Notes: generated by a model from the letters alone, not told the origin. Positions 17,669 to 26,487 are shown, numbered from the stretch's first letter. The stretch: 64,000 bases of DNA from Pedobacter changchengzhani (GCF_004354365.1 NZ_SJCY01000013.1:25614-89613); one strand, 5' to 3'. Program-made: numbers and translations.

Positions 17669-17689
17669 AACTTGTAACTCATAACCCAC
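17669..17689 (+). repeat. Heptamer array, 3 units of AACNNNN
   Basis: Units read AACTTGT, AACTCAT, AACCCAC, ending 3 nt before the start codon of the pseudouridine synthase gene. Confidence 0.65.
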
Positions 17690-17692
17690 TTC

Positions 17693-18379
17693 ATGCCAAT
17701 TACCGATAAAGACATTCTTTTTGAAGACAATCATCTCATTGCCGTATGCAAGCACGCAGGTGATATTGTACAAGTTGATGAAACTGGCGACGAGCCTTTG
17801 GATGAAAAAGTAAAGAAATATATCGCAGCAAAGTACAACAAACCAAATGGTGCATTTTTGGGTGTAGTACATCGTTTGGATCGGCCAGTTAGCGGGGTAA
17901 TTATTTTTGCTAAAACCAGTAAGGCTTTAGAACGGATGAATGCGATTTTTAAAAATAGGGAGGTAAAAAAAACTTATTGGGCAGTAGTGAGAAATAAACC
18001 CGAGCAAGAAGCTGGAACTTTAGTGCATTGGTTAATTAAAAACACTCAAAAGAACGTAGTTAGCTATTACAAAGCCGAAGTTCAAGGCGCTCAACGGGCA
18101 GAATTATCGTATAAATTATTAGGCAAGGTTGGCGATTTTTATTTGCTAGAAGTAAATCCATTAACCGGACGCTCGCATCAAATCCGTGTTCAATTATCAT
18201 CGATGGGCTGTCCTATTGTTGGTGATAATAAATATGGCTACCCTCGCGGAAGCAGAAAAGGCAGTATTTGTTTGCATGCAAGACGTTTGCAATTTTTTCA
18301 TCCCATAAAAAAAGAACCGGTAAACATTTTTGCAAAATTACCAATTGATGGTTTTTGGGAACGTTTTGAAAATATTTAA
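17693..18379 (+). CDS. RluA-family RNA pseudouridine synthase
   Basis: 228 residues, a short form without an S4 domain. The catalytic motif HRLDRPVSG (about 62-70) contains the essential aspartate, and NPLTGRSHQIRVQLSSMG is the second family motif. It isomerises uridine in rRNA or tRNA; the site cannot be told from sequence. It converges on the histidine kinase gene with an 11-bp gap. Confidence 0.9.
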   Translation: MPITDKDILFEDNHLIAVCKHAGDIVQVDETGDEPLDEKVKKYIAAKYNKPNGAFLGVVHRLDRPVSGVIIFAKTSKALERMNAIFKNREVKKTYWAVVRNKPEQEAGTLVHWLIKNTQKNVVSYYKAEVQGAQRAELSYKLLGKVGDFYLLEVNPLTGRSHQIRVQLSSMGCPIVGDNKYGYPRGSRKGSICLHARRLQFFHPIKKEPVNIFAKLPIDGFWERFENI

Positions 18380-18391
18380 TCCAACAATTTG

Positions 18392-19720
18392 TTAACCGCT
18401 TACCTCATTTTCGGTTTTAAAAGTTAAGGTGATTGTAGTTCCTTCATCTTCTTTGGATTTTATTTCGAGACCAATTTTATGAAAATTAGCAATACTCTGC
18501 ACTATAGCTAAGCCTAAACCAAATCCCTGTTCTTCAGTTGTGCCTCTTTGGAAACGATCAAATACATTCTCGAGCAAAGCGTTGTTCATGCCCACGCCCG
18601 TATCTGAGATATTTATGAGATAGTTATCTTGTTTAAAGGTGTCAGAAATGGTAATATTTCCGCCTAAATTGTTGTACTTAATGGCGTTGTTTATAATATT
18701 TAAAAGTAGTGTATGAATTAATGCTTGATTACCCTTAAAGTTAAAACTATGCTTTATTTCTAAACGATAACTGATGTTTTTATCCACAATTCTATCTTCT
18801 AAATCCTCAGAAATATCAATCAACTCTTGCTTCAAATTAACGTTTTCTGATTTCAAATATTGATCATTCTCTACTTTAGAGATTAATAGTAAGCTGTTTA
18901 TGATCGTTTTGAGACGATTAACAGTTTTTAACGACGCAAAAATTTTATTTTCGTGCTCCGCAGGAATTTCCGGCGTGTTTAACATATTTTCTAACCGGGT
19001 GCTTAAAATCGAAACCGGCGTTAAAAGTTCATGAGAAACATTAGCAATAAATTGCTTTTCGAGCGCAAAGAGTGTGTTTATCTTACGCATCATGGCATTC
19101 ACACTTTCATCTAAAATTTTAAAATCATCTGTATTGGTGGGTATATTTGCGTAGTTGTAAAGCGTGGGGTCATTTACTTTATTTATTTTTTTATCAATGA
19201 TGAGGTAAAAAGGTTTTAACAAGAAATTTGTAAAGGTATAATCTGCCAGTAAGGTTATTAACAGCGAAGCCACAAGCACAATAAGCATGTAATTCCTTAT
19301 CGTATTTTTTATTGATTGTAAGTTGGTAATGGTTTCGCCTAACTCGAGTTTATACCAGTTGTTGTGATAAACAAACTTATACTCTAAAATACGGTAAAAT
19401 TCAATATCGCCTTCAATCTCTCGCTTATCGGTGCTTAGTGTGGTTAACGAATCGGAAGGGTTATCGGGAATATCAGTTAAGATGATAAACTCTTCTTTAA
19501 GAATATTGTAGTCGGTAAAAGACTGTTCTTTATTTAACAGGCTGTCGATTTCATTATCGTTAAGATGCTGGATTATTTTATTCTTTTTCTTAAAAAGCCT
19601 GTTATCTAACTGGTTGTAAGCAAGTTTATCTAACGATATTAATATAATTGAACCCAGTACAAGAATAACAGCGATTTTTGTAACGGCATTATATAACGAA
19701 AATTTAACCTGTAACCTCAT
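18392..19720 (-). CDS. Sensor histidine kinase
   Basis: 442 residues. Membrane helices lie at about 14-32 and 143-163 and enclose a periplasmic domain of about 110 residues. The phosphoacceptor is H230 in FIANVSHELLTP (HisKA), followed by the HATPase domain with N box IINNAIKYN, G1 DTGVGM and G2 GFGLGLAIV. It phosphorylates the OmpR-type regulator encoded just upstream (180-bp gap). The signal is unknown. Confidence 0.93.
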   Translation of the reverse strand: MRLQVKFSLYNAVTKIAVILVLGSIILISLDKLAYNQLDNRLFKKKNKIIQHLNDNEIDSLLNKEQSFTDYNILKEEFIILTDIPDNPSDSLTTLSTDKREIEGDIEFYRILEYKFVYHNNWYKLELGETITNLQSIKNTIRNYMLIVLVASLLITLLADYTFTNFLLKPFYLIIDKKINKVNDPTLYNYANIPTNTDDFKILDESVNAMMRKINTLFALEKQFIANVSHELLTPVSILSTRLENMLNTPEIPAEHENKIFASLKTVNRLKTIINSLLLISKVENDQYLKSENVNLKQELIDISEDLEDRIVDKNISYRLEIKHSFNFKGNQALIHTLLLNIINNAIKYNNLGGNITISDTFKQDNYLINISDTGVGMNNALLENVFDRFQRGTTEEQGFGLGLAIVQSIANFHKIGLEIKSKEDEGTTITLTFKTENEVSG

Positions 19721-19899
19721 TTATCGAAGATGATATTTTTCCAACTTTGTAATCTGTGTACTTTAGATTTTTCACTCCTAATATTTATTTCCAAAAGCCC
19801 AAACGCGCTTTGAATAACATATTGGCTTTTTTATAGTGCTCATCTTTGTTCTTTAATCCGCGCCTGTCAGGCATGCTGTTCTTTTCTCTCTTTTTCTAG

Positions 19900-20577
19900 C
19901 TAGCAATTAATCCTATATCCAATGCTTCTCACGGTTTCAAACCAATCAATCGGGTTTGAAGTTGTTAATTTTTTACGAAGATTTTTAACATGCACATCCA
20001 CAAAGTTCGAATCAGAATTTACTTCCAAAATATCGCCCCAAACATGTTCAGTTAAACTCATTCTAGAAACAACTCTATTTTTGTTTAGTACTAAATAGTA
20101 AAAAATCTCGAATTCTTTCTTTGTTAAGTTTAAACGCTCACTTTCAAACTCTACTGTTCTATTTTGTATATTAAGTAAAAAGCCGTGAACGTTAACTTCG
20201 TTTTTTTCTAATTTATGTTTTCTCCTGATGATTGCATGCATACGCGCCAACAGTTCGTTAAGAGAAAATGGTTTGGGTAAATAATCGTCGGCGCCACCGT
20301 CCAAGCCTTTTATCCGGTCATCTACAGCACTTCTTGCCGTTAAAATAATAACCGAATCGTCTCTGTCTTTTAAACTTTTTAACTGTTTTAAAACATCAAA
20401 CCCATCACCGTCTGGTAATCCTAAATCAAGCAAAATGAAATCGTAATTATTTACGAAAATTTTTTCTTCAGCAGATGCTTTTTTCCAAGCGTGTTCTACA
20501 ATAAAGCCTTCTTTGCTCAAAAATTCATCCATTTCGAGGGCGAGACTTTTTTCATCTTCAACTATGAGTACGTTCAT
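19900..20577 (-). CDS. OmpR-family response regulator
   Basis: 225 residues. The receiver domain (1-118) has the acidic pair in IVEDEK, phosphoacceptor D51 in FILLDLGLPDGDG, and the lysine in YLPKPFS. The winged-helix DNA-binding domain (about 128-223) ends in the typical NFVDVHVKNLRKKL and TVRSIGYRI. It pairs with the histidine kinase downstream. Its upstream region (20596-20800) is filled with heptamer arrays. Confidence 0.93.
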   Translation of the reverse strand: MNVLIVEDEKSLALEMDEFLSKEGFIVEHAWKKASAEEKIFVNNYDFILLDLGLPDGDGFDVLKQLKSLKDRDDSVIILTARSAVDDRIKGLDGGADDYLPKPFSLNELLARMHAIIRRKHKLEKNEVNVHGFLLNIQNRTVEFESERLNLTKKEFEIFYYLVLNKNRVVSRMSLTEHVWGDILEVNSDSNFVDVHVKNLRKKLTTSNPIDWFETVRSIGYRINC

Positions 20578-20595
20578 TTTTTTGGTTTGATATGG

Positions 20596-20623
20596 TAGTT
20601 AGTATAGAGTAGTTAGTATCAAG
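20596..20623 (+). repeat. Heptamer array, 4 units (TAGTTAG / TATNNAG alternating)
   Basis: Units read TAGTTAG, TATAGAG, TAGTTAG, TATCAAG, just upstream of the response regulator gene. Confidence 0.7.
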
Positions 20624-20667
20624 ACCAATTGCAAAAACATTCGGTGTTAAATAGTTCTTTTAGTTTT

Positions 20668-20800
20668 AGTCTTTGGACTTTTCGCTTTCTGATTTGGACT
20701 TTTCGCTTTCTGCTTTGGTCTTTAGTCTTTCCGCTTTCTGCCTTCCGCTTTCCGCTTTCTGCTTTAGTCTTTCTGCTTTGGTCTTTATTCTTTCCGCTCT
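20668..20800 (+). repeat. Large heptamer array, 19 units of NNNCTTT
   Basis: 133 nt parse exactly into nineteen 7-nt units such as AGTCTTT, GGACTTT, TCGCTTT, CTGCTTT, GGTCTTT and CCGCTTT, with the last four bases most constant. On the minus strand the consensus is AAAGNNN. The array covers the last 16 nt of the aminotransferase gene, including its stop codon and its ERKE codons, and extends toward the response regulator promoter. Confidence 0.9.
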
Positions 20801-21984
20801 AGAACTAAGTTAATATTTTTAAGGATAATCTCACAGGCTTCTTTAATTTCTGCTTCTGTAATAATTAATGGTGGCGCAATGCGCATGGAATTACTGCAAT
20901 GTAAAAACCAATCTGATAAAACGCCATCCAAAATACAGGCATCAATAATTTTCTTGTTGGTTTCGAAATCTTCAAACTCAACAGCAAGCATTAACCCTTT
21001 ACCTCTTATTTCTTTTATGGCCGGATGTTTTAATAATTTTTTAAAAAGTTGTCCTTTTTGTTCTACTTCTGCAACGATGTTATCATCTACCAAGGTTTTT
21101 AAAGTTGCTAAACCTGCGGCACAGCATACCGGGTGACCGCCAAAGGTTGTCATGTGGCCCAAAATTGGCGTGTGGGATAAAACCTGCATAATCTCAAACG
21201 AGCTAATAAATGCACCAATTGGCATACCACCACCAATACCTTTTGCTAAAAGTAATACATCAGGTATTACATTATAATGTTCAAAAGCGAACATTTTGCC
21301 ACTTCTACCAAAGCCAGATTGTATTTCATCGAATATAAGTAGAACACCATTTTCTGCGCATTTTGCTTTTAATGCCTGCATGTAAATCAAATCTCCTACT
21401 CTAATTCCAGCTTCACCTTGTATTGGTTCTATAAAAACGGCTGCTGTTTCGGTTGTAATTTGATCTAAATCTGCTAAATTATTATGGTTAATAAAACTTA
21501 CATTAGGTAAAAAAGGACCGTAACCCGAAGAATAAAAATCGCTTTCCATTAAACTCTCTGCACCATGTGTACTACCGTGATATGCATTTTTGCATGCAAT
21601 AAATCCTTTTCTACCCGTATAGCGTTTGGCCAGTTTCATTGCACCTTCTACGGCTTCGGTACCCGAATTTAAAAAATAAGTGCAACTTAAACTTTTAGGC
21701 AAAATATCGGCTAATGCTTTAGCAAAGTTAACTTGCGGACTTTGAACATACTCACCATAAACCATTAAATGCATATAGGTTTCTGCTTGGTGTTGTATAG
21801 CTTTTACCACTGCGGGATGACAATGGCCAACATTACTTACGCCAATGCCGGCAATTAAATCTAAATGTTTTTTGCCTTCGGCATCGTAAATATAAACACC
21901 TTTTGCCCGTACAAATTCGAGCATTAATGGTTCTGGAGAGGTTTGCGCATTGTGTTGTAAAAACAACTGACGTTGAGTAAGCAT
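20785..21984 (-). CDS. Class III PLP aminotransferase (acetylornithine/4-aminobutyrate aminotransferase-like)
   Basis: 399 residues. The PLP lysine is K248 in LLAKGIGGGMPIG; the cofactor aspartate is D219 in LLIFDEIQSGFGRTG-like FDEIQSGFGRSGK; NSGTEAVEGAMKLAKR (106-121) binds phosphate. The fold fits acetylornithine, ornithine or omega-amino acid aminotransferases; the substrate is not settled by sequence, and no arginine genes are adjacent. The last four codons and the stop lie within a heptamer array, so the C-terminal tail may be recently changed. The -7 box is 4 nt from the start codon. Confidence 0.88.
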   Translation of the reverse strand: MLTQRQLFLQHNAQTSPEPLMLEFVRAKGVYIYDAEGKKHLDLIAGIGVSNVGHCHPAVVKAIQHQAETYMHLMVYGEYVQSPQVNFAKALADILPKSLSCTYFLNSGTEAVEGAMKLAKRYTGRKGFIACKNAYHGSTHGAESLMESDFYSSGYGPFLPNVSFINHNNLADLDQITTETAAVFIEPIQGEAGIRVGDLIYMQALKAKCAENGVLLIFDEIQSGFGRSGKMFAFEHYNVIPDVLLLAKGIGGGMPIGAFISSFEIMQVLSHTPILGHMTTFGGHPVCCAAGLATLKTLVDDNIVAEVEQKGQLFKKLLKHPAIKEIRGKGLMLAVEFEDFETNKKIIDACILDGVLSDWFLHCSNSMRIAPPLIITEAEIKEACEIILKNINLVLERKE

Positions 21985-21988
21985 AATA

Positions 21989-21996
21989 CAAAAATA
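21989..21996 (-). promoter_or_regulatory. -7 promoter element for the class III aminotransferase
   Basis: On the minus strand TATTTTTG ends 4 nt before the ATG at 21984, suggesting a leaderless mRNA. Confidence 0.45.
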
Positions 21997-22109
21997 AGCA
22001 ATTAAACGGTTGTGTAATTGCGCTTTTAAATTTTATGATAAAACTCTGAAAGGTTAACGTGTAAGAAAGTGTAATTAGAAATTAATTCGGAGATAATGAA
22101 AATTGTTTA

Positions 22110-22550
22110 TCACTTACTTCTCGCGCCTTTATATCGATTAAGCAATTCCTTTTTAAACGCTTCTTGTGCACGGTAATATTTACCTACAATTTTAATCGGC
22201 AAATCTGCTTTAAGCTTGTTGTAATATTTTTTTTCTAAATTTAAGTTGCGTTGTTTAAAATCAAGCTCGCTTAAAATTAAACTTTGCACTTGCGCATCTG
22301 TTAAATTATCAATTTCATCTACTTTTCTAAACGAAATCATTTTTTGCATTCGCTCCTTGCGCAATGCAAGTTCATCTGCTTGCATCTCATTATAAATTGG
22401 CCAAAATATTTTAGCCTCATCGGCTGATAAATCTAGCTTCTGTGTAAAAAAGGCGATTTTTAAAGATTCTATCTCACCAGCTTTTGGTCTTTGCGCCCAT
22501 AATGCTGTGGGTAAAATAAATAATAATGTGGCAATAAAAAATGGTTTCAT
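22110..22550 (-). CDS. Small exported protein of the ECF sigma operon (Spy/CpxP-like)
   Basis: 146 residues with a signal peptide ending ALWAQ. The rest is helical and charged (LDLSADEAKIFWPIYNEM, then LTDAQVQSLILSELDFKQ), like the small periplasmic proteins often found third in Bacteroidota ECF sigma operons and sometimes labelled sensors. It starts 2 nt after the preceding gene's stop, so it is in the sigma operon. A periplasmic stress-sensing role is inference from position and fold. Confidence 0.7.
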   Translation of the reverse strand: MKPFFIATLLFILPTALWAQRPKAGEIESLKIAFFTQKLDLSADEAKIFWPIYNEMQADELALRKERMQKMISFRKVDEIDNLTDAQVQSLILSELDFKQRNLNLEKKYYNKLKADLPIKIVGKYYRAQEAFKKELLNRYKGARSK

Positions 22551-22552
22551 AA

Positions 22553-23200
22553 TTATTGTTTTAATTCCTGTACTAATTCAGTAGATGAATAATTGTTAAG
22601 GATGTAGTTTTCCATTTCTGTATCTGAGGCAGAAATTATTTTAGGAGATGGGGTAGTAGCTTCTATATTGTCGATAATAACATTTTCATCAATATCATAA
22701 AGCATTTGGTCGTTAGAAAAATCGGTGGTTTGTGCTTGTGGAATATAAATATTGGCATTTTGGTAGTAGTAAATGCCCGATGCTGAAAGAATTACAAAGC
22801 AAGCAACACTTGCGTAGCGCATGATATTACTTTGCCATAAGCGCAAAATCTTCGTTTTACGTTTTACTTCATTAATACCAATTCGAGCATTTAATTTACT
22901 TTCAAACTCTTCAAAATAATTTTGAGGAACCGTAAAGTCTTCTTTTTTTAAGGCTAATAATTTATCCAGAGCAATTTTGGATTCAATTTGCGTTGGTAGG
23001 TTTTCAAAATAATTTTGAGGTATGCAAAACCCAGATTTATAATTTTCTTTTAAATTATCTATAAAAATAGCGTTTAAAATATTAGTCTCACTTTCTTCGA
23101 AATAACCATCAGGCACATTAAACGGATTTTTATTTCGCAATGCTACAAGTTTAGGTGCATCCTTCATCCAATCGCTATTTTCTAAATTTTTTTCCATCAC
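22553..23200 (-). CDS. Putative anti-sigma factor, single-pass membrane protein
   Basis: 215 residues. One membrane helix (about 130-147, YASVACFVILSASGIYYY) separates a cytoplasmic N-terminal part from a short outer tail. The N-terminal part repeats a motif three times: VPDGYFEE, IPQNYFENL and VPQNYFEEF, each followed by a helix. No zinc anti-sigma HxxxCxxC motif is seen. Position directly after an ECF sigma gene supports the role; the assignment is by context. Confidence 0.65.
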   Translation of the reverse strand: MMEKNLENSDWMKDAPKLVALRNKNPFNVPDGYFEESETNILNAIFIDNLKENYKSGFCIPQNYFENLPTQIESKIALDKLLALKKEDFTVPQNYFEEFESKLNARIGINEVKRKTKILRLWQSNIMRYASVACFVILSASGIYYYQNANIYIPQAQTTDFSNDQMLYDIDENVIIDNIEATTPSPKIISASDTEMENYILNNYSSTELVQELKQ

Positions 23201-23231
23201 AAATATATTGATACCATAAATACCAAAAGGT

Positions 23232-23792
23232 TTAAAAATCTATTTCATCATTTGTTATAATTGCCTCAATTTTTTTTACAGCAATGTGAAAAGATGCTTT
23301 TAATGCGCCTACGGAAGTGCCTAATATTTCCGAAATTTCTTCATATTTCAAGTCATCGTAGTACTTCATGTTAAAAATTAGGCGCTGTTTTTCTGGTAAG
23401 GTTAAAATTGCTTTTTGCAATTTAATCTCTAATTTATCGCCATTAAAGTATGAGGACGCAACAAGATTATCTGCCAGTTCAGACGATACTTCATCCAAAG
23501 GGGTGTTGTTTCGCTTTTTTTGTTTATTTAGAAAAGTGATGGATTCGTTGGTCGCAATGCGATAAATCCAAGTATAAAGCTGAGAATCGCTTCTGAATTT
23601 TTCTAGGTTTTTCCAAACTTTTACAAAAACCTCCTGTAAAAGATCGTCGCAATCATCGTGGTTTAAAACCAACCTGCGTATATGCCAATATATTTTTTGT
23701 TGATATTTTTTTAAAAGCAAGTTGAAAGCCTCATTTTGCGTTTTTTCAACCGCAAATTTGGCAAGAATTTCAAAGTCTTCAACTTGTTTCAT
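23232..23792 (-). CDS. ECF-type RNA polymerase sigma factor
   Basis: 186 residues. Region 2 contains DDLLQEVFVKVWKNLEKF and TWIYRIATNESITFL; region 4 contains LPEKQRLIFNMKYYDDLKYE and GTSVGALKASFHIAVKKI. There is no region 1 or 3, as expected for the extracytoplasmic-function group. It heads an operon with the anti-sigma-like gene (31-nt gap) and the small exported protein. Its upstream side is a heptamer palindrome at 23800-23869. Confidence 0.93.
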   Translation of the reverse strand: MKQVEDFEILAKFAVEKTQNEAFNLLLKKYQQKIYWHIRRLVLNHDDCDDLLQEVFVKVWKNLEKFRSDSQLYTWIYRIATNESITFLNKQKKRNNTPLDEVSSELADNLVASSYFNGDKLEIKLQKAILTLPEKQRLIFNMKYYDDLKYEEISEILGTSVGALKASFHIAVKKIEAIITNDEIDF

Positions 23793-23799
23793 TTTTAAT

Positions 23800-23869
23800 A
23801 GATATGAGATATGAGATTATAGATATGAGATTGAAACCTAGGTCTCAAATCTCATATCTCACTACTCAA
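23800..23869. repeat. Heptamer palindrome, 10 units (AGATATG / ATCTCAT)
   Basis: Units on the plus strand read AGATATG, AGATATG, AGATTAT, AGATATG, AGATTGA, then AACCTAG, GTCTCAA, ATCTCAT, ATCTCAC, TACTCAA. Bases 23821-23839 pair with 23840-23859 with one bulge and one mismatch, giving a long hairpin. It separates the transketolase stop from the sigma factor start, and could act as a terminator or attenuator in minus-strand RNA. Confidence 0.85.
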
Positions 23870-23871
23870 AT

Positions 23872-24828
23872 CTATTTTTTTCTTCCCATTACTTTTTGCA
23901 CAGCTTCAATAATATTTGACGGATCTAAACCGTATTTTGTCATCAATTGATCTGGAGTTCCACTTTCGCCAAAAGTATCGTTAGTGGCTACAAATTCTTG
24001 TGGCGTTGGCAACTCGGTTGTTAATAAACGAGCAACACTTTCGCCTAAACCACCAAATTTGTTGTGCTCTTCGCAAGTAACAACACAACCAGTTTTTTTA
24101 ACCGATTTTAAGACAGCTTCCTCATCCAAAGGTTTAATGGTATGGATATTAATAATTTCTGCATCAATACCCATTTCAGCTAATTTCTCGCCAGCTTCTA
24201 TCGCTCTCCAAACCATGTGGCCAGTTGCAATAATGGTTACATCGGTACCTTCGTTAACCATCCAAGCTTTTCCAATCTCAAATTTTTGGTCAGGATCTGT
24301 AAATACAGGTATAACCGGCCGACCGAAACGTAAATAAACCGGGCCTTCATATTCGGCAATGGCAACTGTTGCGGCTTTGGTTTGGTTATAATCGCAAGGA
24401 TTAATTACCACCATACCCGGTAGCATTTTCATTAAACCTATATCTTCTAAAATTTGGTGTGTTGCACCATCTTCACCTAAAGTTAAACCAGCGTGCGATG
24501 CACAAATTTTTACATTTTTGTTTGAGTAGGCTACCGATTGACGGATTTGATCGTAAACTCTTCCGGTAGAAAAGTTGGCAAAAGTACCCGTAAAAGGAAT
24601 TTTGCCGTTAATAGTCATGCCGGCTGCAATACCAATCATGTTCGCTTCTGCAATACCAACCTGCGTAAAACGATCAGGAAATTCTGCAATAAAAGCATCC
24701 ATTTTTAACGAGCCAACTAAATCGGCACATAGCGCAACAACATTCTCGTTCTTTTTGCCAGCCTCAAGTAAGCCAGCTCCAAAACCCGAACGTGTATCTT
24801 TTTTTTCTGTATATGTATATTTTTTCAC
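23872..24828 (-). CDS. Transketolase, C-terminal subunit
   Basis: 318 residues, corresponding to the pyrimidine-binding and C-terminal domains of full-length transketolase. It has the conserved glutamate region FTQVGIAEANMIGIAAGM, SHAGLTLGEDGATHQ, and the C-terminal GCVVTCEEHNKFGG. It works with the N-terminal subunit encoded upstream to transfer two-carbon units in the non-oxidative pentose phosphate pathway, using thiamine diphosphate. The two genes are separated by 124 bp that contain a 9-unit heptamer array. Confidence 0.9.
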   Translation of the reverse strand: MKKYTYTEKKDTRSGFGAGLLEAGKKNENVVALCADLVGSLKMDAFIAEFPDRFTQVGIAEANMIGIAAGMTINGKIPFTGTFANFSTGRVYDQIRQSVAYSNKNVKICASHAGLTLGEDGATHQILEDIGLMKMLPGMVVINPCDYNQTKAATVAIAEYEGPVYLRFGRPVIPVFTDPDQKFEIGKAWMVNEGTDVTIIATGHMVWRAIEAGEKLAEMGIDAEIINIHTIKPLDEEAVLKSVKKTGCVVTCEEHNKFGGLGESVARLLTTELPTPQEFVATNDTFGESGTPDQLMTKYGLDPSNIIEAVQKVMGRKK

Positions 24829-24888
24829 GATGTCTTTATTTTTGTTTAACTGCGTTCAAGCTTGCTTGGCAGGTCTTCATTATGTTTT

Positions 24889-24951
24889 AGATATGAGATA
24901 TGAGATTACGACCGATCAGTCTCAAATCTCATATCTCAAATCTCAAGTCTG
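24889..24951. repeat. Heptamer palindrome, 9 units, between split transketolase genes
   Basis: 63 nt form exactly nine units: AGATATG, AGATATG, AGATTAC, GACCGAT, CAGTCTC, AAATCTC, ATATCTC, AAATCTC, AAGTCTG. The left and right arms are reverse complements in word content, so the transcript could fold. It ends 1 nt before the stop codon of the N-terminal subunit gene. Confidence 0.88.
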
Positions 24952-24952
24952 T

Positions 24953-25798
24953 TTAATAATCCCCTAAAGTTTCTGGCAACTGCGCTAAAGCAACAGCCAA
25001 TTGCGCATCGCTAGGTGCAGTACCGTGCCATTTGTGCGAGCCCACCATAAAATCTACACCAGCACCCATTTGCGTGCTCATCAAATTCAAAATTGGCTTG
25101 CCTTTTCCAGTTAAAGTTTTTGCATAATGCAAACCTTCTACTATAGATTTCATGTCGTTACCATCGGTGTTGATTACATGCCATCCAAAAGCTTCAAACT
25201 TTGCTTGTAAGCTATCTAAAGCAAGTACTTTATCAGTCGGTCCATCAATTTGTTGTCCATTATAATCAACCGAAGCAATTAAATGATCTACTTTGTGAAA
25301 AGGCGCAAACATTGCAGCTTCCCAGTTTTGGCCTTCTTGCAATTCGCCATCGCCCATTAAAGCGAATACATAAGATTTATCTCCATTTAGTCTTTTTGCT
25401 AAAGCTGCACCAATGGCAACCGATAAACCTTGACCTAAAGAGCCAGATGCAATCCGGATACCCGGTAAACCCTCGTGTGTAGTTGGGTGACCTTGCAATC
25501 TAGAGTTTAATTTACGAAAAGTAGCCAATTCGCTTTTATCGAAATAGCCTGCGTGTGCCAAAGTGCTGTACCAAACCGGAGAAATGTGTCCGTTTGATAA
25601 GAAAAATAAATCTTCGCCAGCACCTGCCATGGTAAAGTCTGTTTTGTGGTTCAAAACTTCAAAATATAGTGCGGTAAAAAAATCTGCACATCCAAGTGAA
25701 GCACCTGGGTGGCCCGATTGGCATGCATGAACCATTCTTACAATATCTCTTCTCACTTGAGAAGCAATATCTTCTAGTTCTTTAATTGTATGTTTCAT
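24953..25798 (-). CDS. Transketolase, N-terminal subunit
   Basis: 281 residues, the thiamine-diphosphate-binding domain alone. Features are GHPGASLGCADFFTALYF, LSNGHISPVWYS, GSLGQGLSVAIGAALAKR, and the diphosphate motif MGDGELQEGQNWEAAMFA with GDG...N. It pairs with the C-terminal subunit downstream. A -7 element lies at 25826-25833. Confidence 0.9.
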   Translation of the reverse strand: MKHTIKELEDIASQVRRDIVRMVHACQSGHPGASLGCADFFTALYFEVLNHKTDFTMAGAGEDLFFLSNGHISPVWYSTLAHAGYFDKSELATFRKLNSRLQGHPTTHEGLPGIRIASGSLGQGLSVAIGAALAKRLNGDKSYVFALMGDGELQEGQNWEAAMFAPFHKVDHLIASVDYNGQQIDGPTDKVLALDSLQAKFEAFGWHVINTDGNDMKSIVEGLHYAKTLTGKGKPILNLMSTQMGAGVDFMVGSHKWHGTAPSDAQLAVALAQLPETLGDY

Positions 25799-25825
25799 TA
25801 AAATAAAAGGTTGTTGTTACAATAG

Positions 25826-25833
25826 CAAAGTTA
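25826..25833 (-). promoter_or_regulatory. -7 promoter element for the transketolase operon
   Basis: On the minus strand TAACTTTG lies 27 nt before the ATG at 25798. Confidence 0.45.
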
Positions 25834-25856
25834 ATATTTTACCTGCTATATCATAA

Positions 25857-26321
25857 TTAGTTATCAATTAAATCTAATACCTGTTGTGTGGCGTTTTTTG
25901 TATCTACTTTTTTTATAATGTGACTAATTTTTCCATCGCCATTAATTATGAAAGTGGTGCGTACTGTACCCATATATTTTTTGCCGTACATGTTTTTTTC
26001 GGCCCAAACCCCGTAATCGTTAACAATTTTTTGGTCGCTATCTACCAGTAGTGTAAAAGGTAAATTATGTTTGGTTGCAAATTTCGAGTGCGATTTTTCA
26101 TCATCTGTACTCACACCCAAAACTACAATCTCTTTTGCTTGTAAGCCTTGGTAATTATCTCTAAAATCGCAAGCTTCTGCAGTGCAACCGGGTGTATCAT
26201 CTTTAGGGTAAAAATATAAAACAACCGTTTTACCAGCAAAGTCTGTTAAAGCAACTGGCTTGCCGTTTTGGTCTGTTGATGTAATCGCTGGTGCTAAATC
26301 ACCTTCTTGTAATATGGCCAT
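25857..26321 (-). CDS. bcp: Thioredoxin-dependent peroxiredoxin, BCP family
   Basis: 154 residues. The peroxidatic cysteine is C46 in FYPKDDTPGCTAEACDFRD, with the likely resolving C51 five residues later, as in 2-Cys atypical Bcp proteins. It reduces hydrogen peroxide and organic peroxides with thioredoxin. It stands alone next to a repeat-rich region. Confidence 0.93.
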   Translation of the reverse strand: MAILQEGDLAPAITSTDQNGKPVALTDFAGKTVVLYFYPKDDTPGCTAEACDFRDNYQGLQAKEIVVLGVSTDDEKSHSKFATKHNLPFTLLVDSDQKIVNDYGVWAEKNMYGKKYMGTVRTTFIINGDGKISHIIKKVDTKNATQQVLDLIDN

Positions 26322-26487
26322 TGTGAAATAATTTTTATATTAATTGGAAATTTTAAATTGCAATATAAACAGTTTATGCCACTATAAGGTTCTAATCAAT
26401 TTAAAATATCAATTTTCAGGCTTAGGTAGCTATTTCAAATTTCTTTAATGTTTTGGAAAACGAACGGTAGTGGTCAATGGCTAAACC

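Noticed and set aside
23800..24951. Heptamer palindromes as a CRISPR array
   Set aside because: Units are 7 nt with no spacers between longer repeats, and no cas genes are present.
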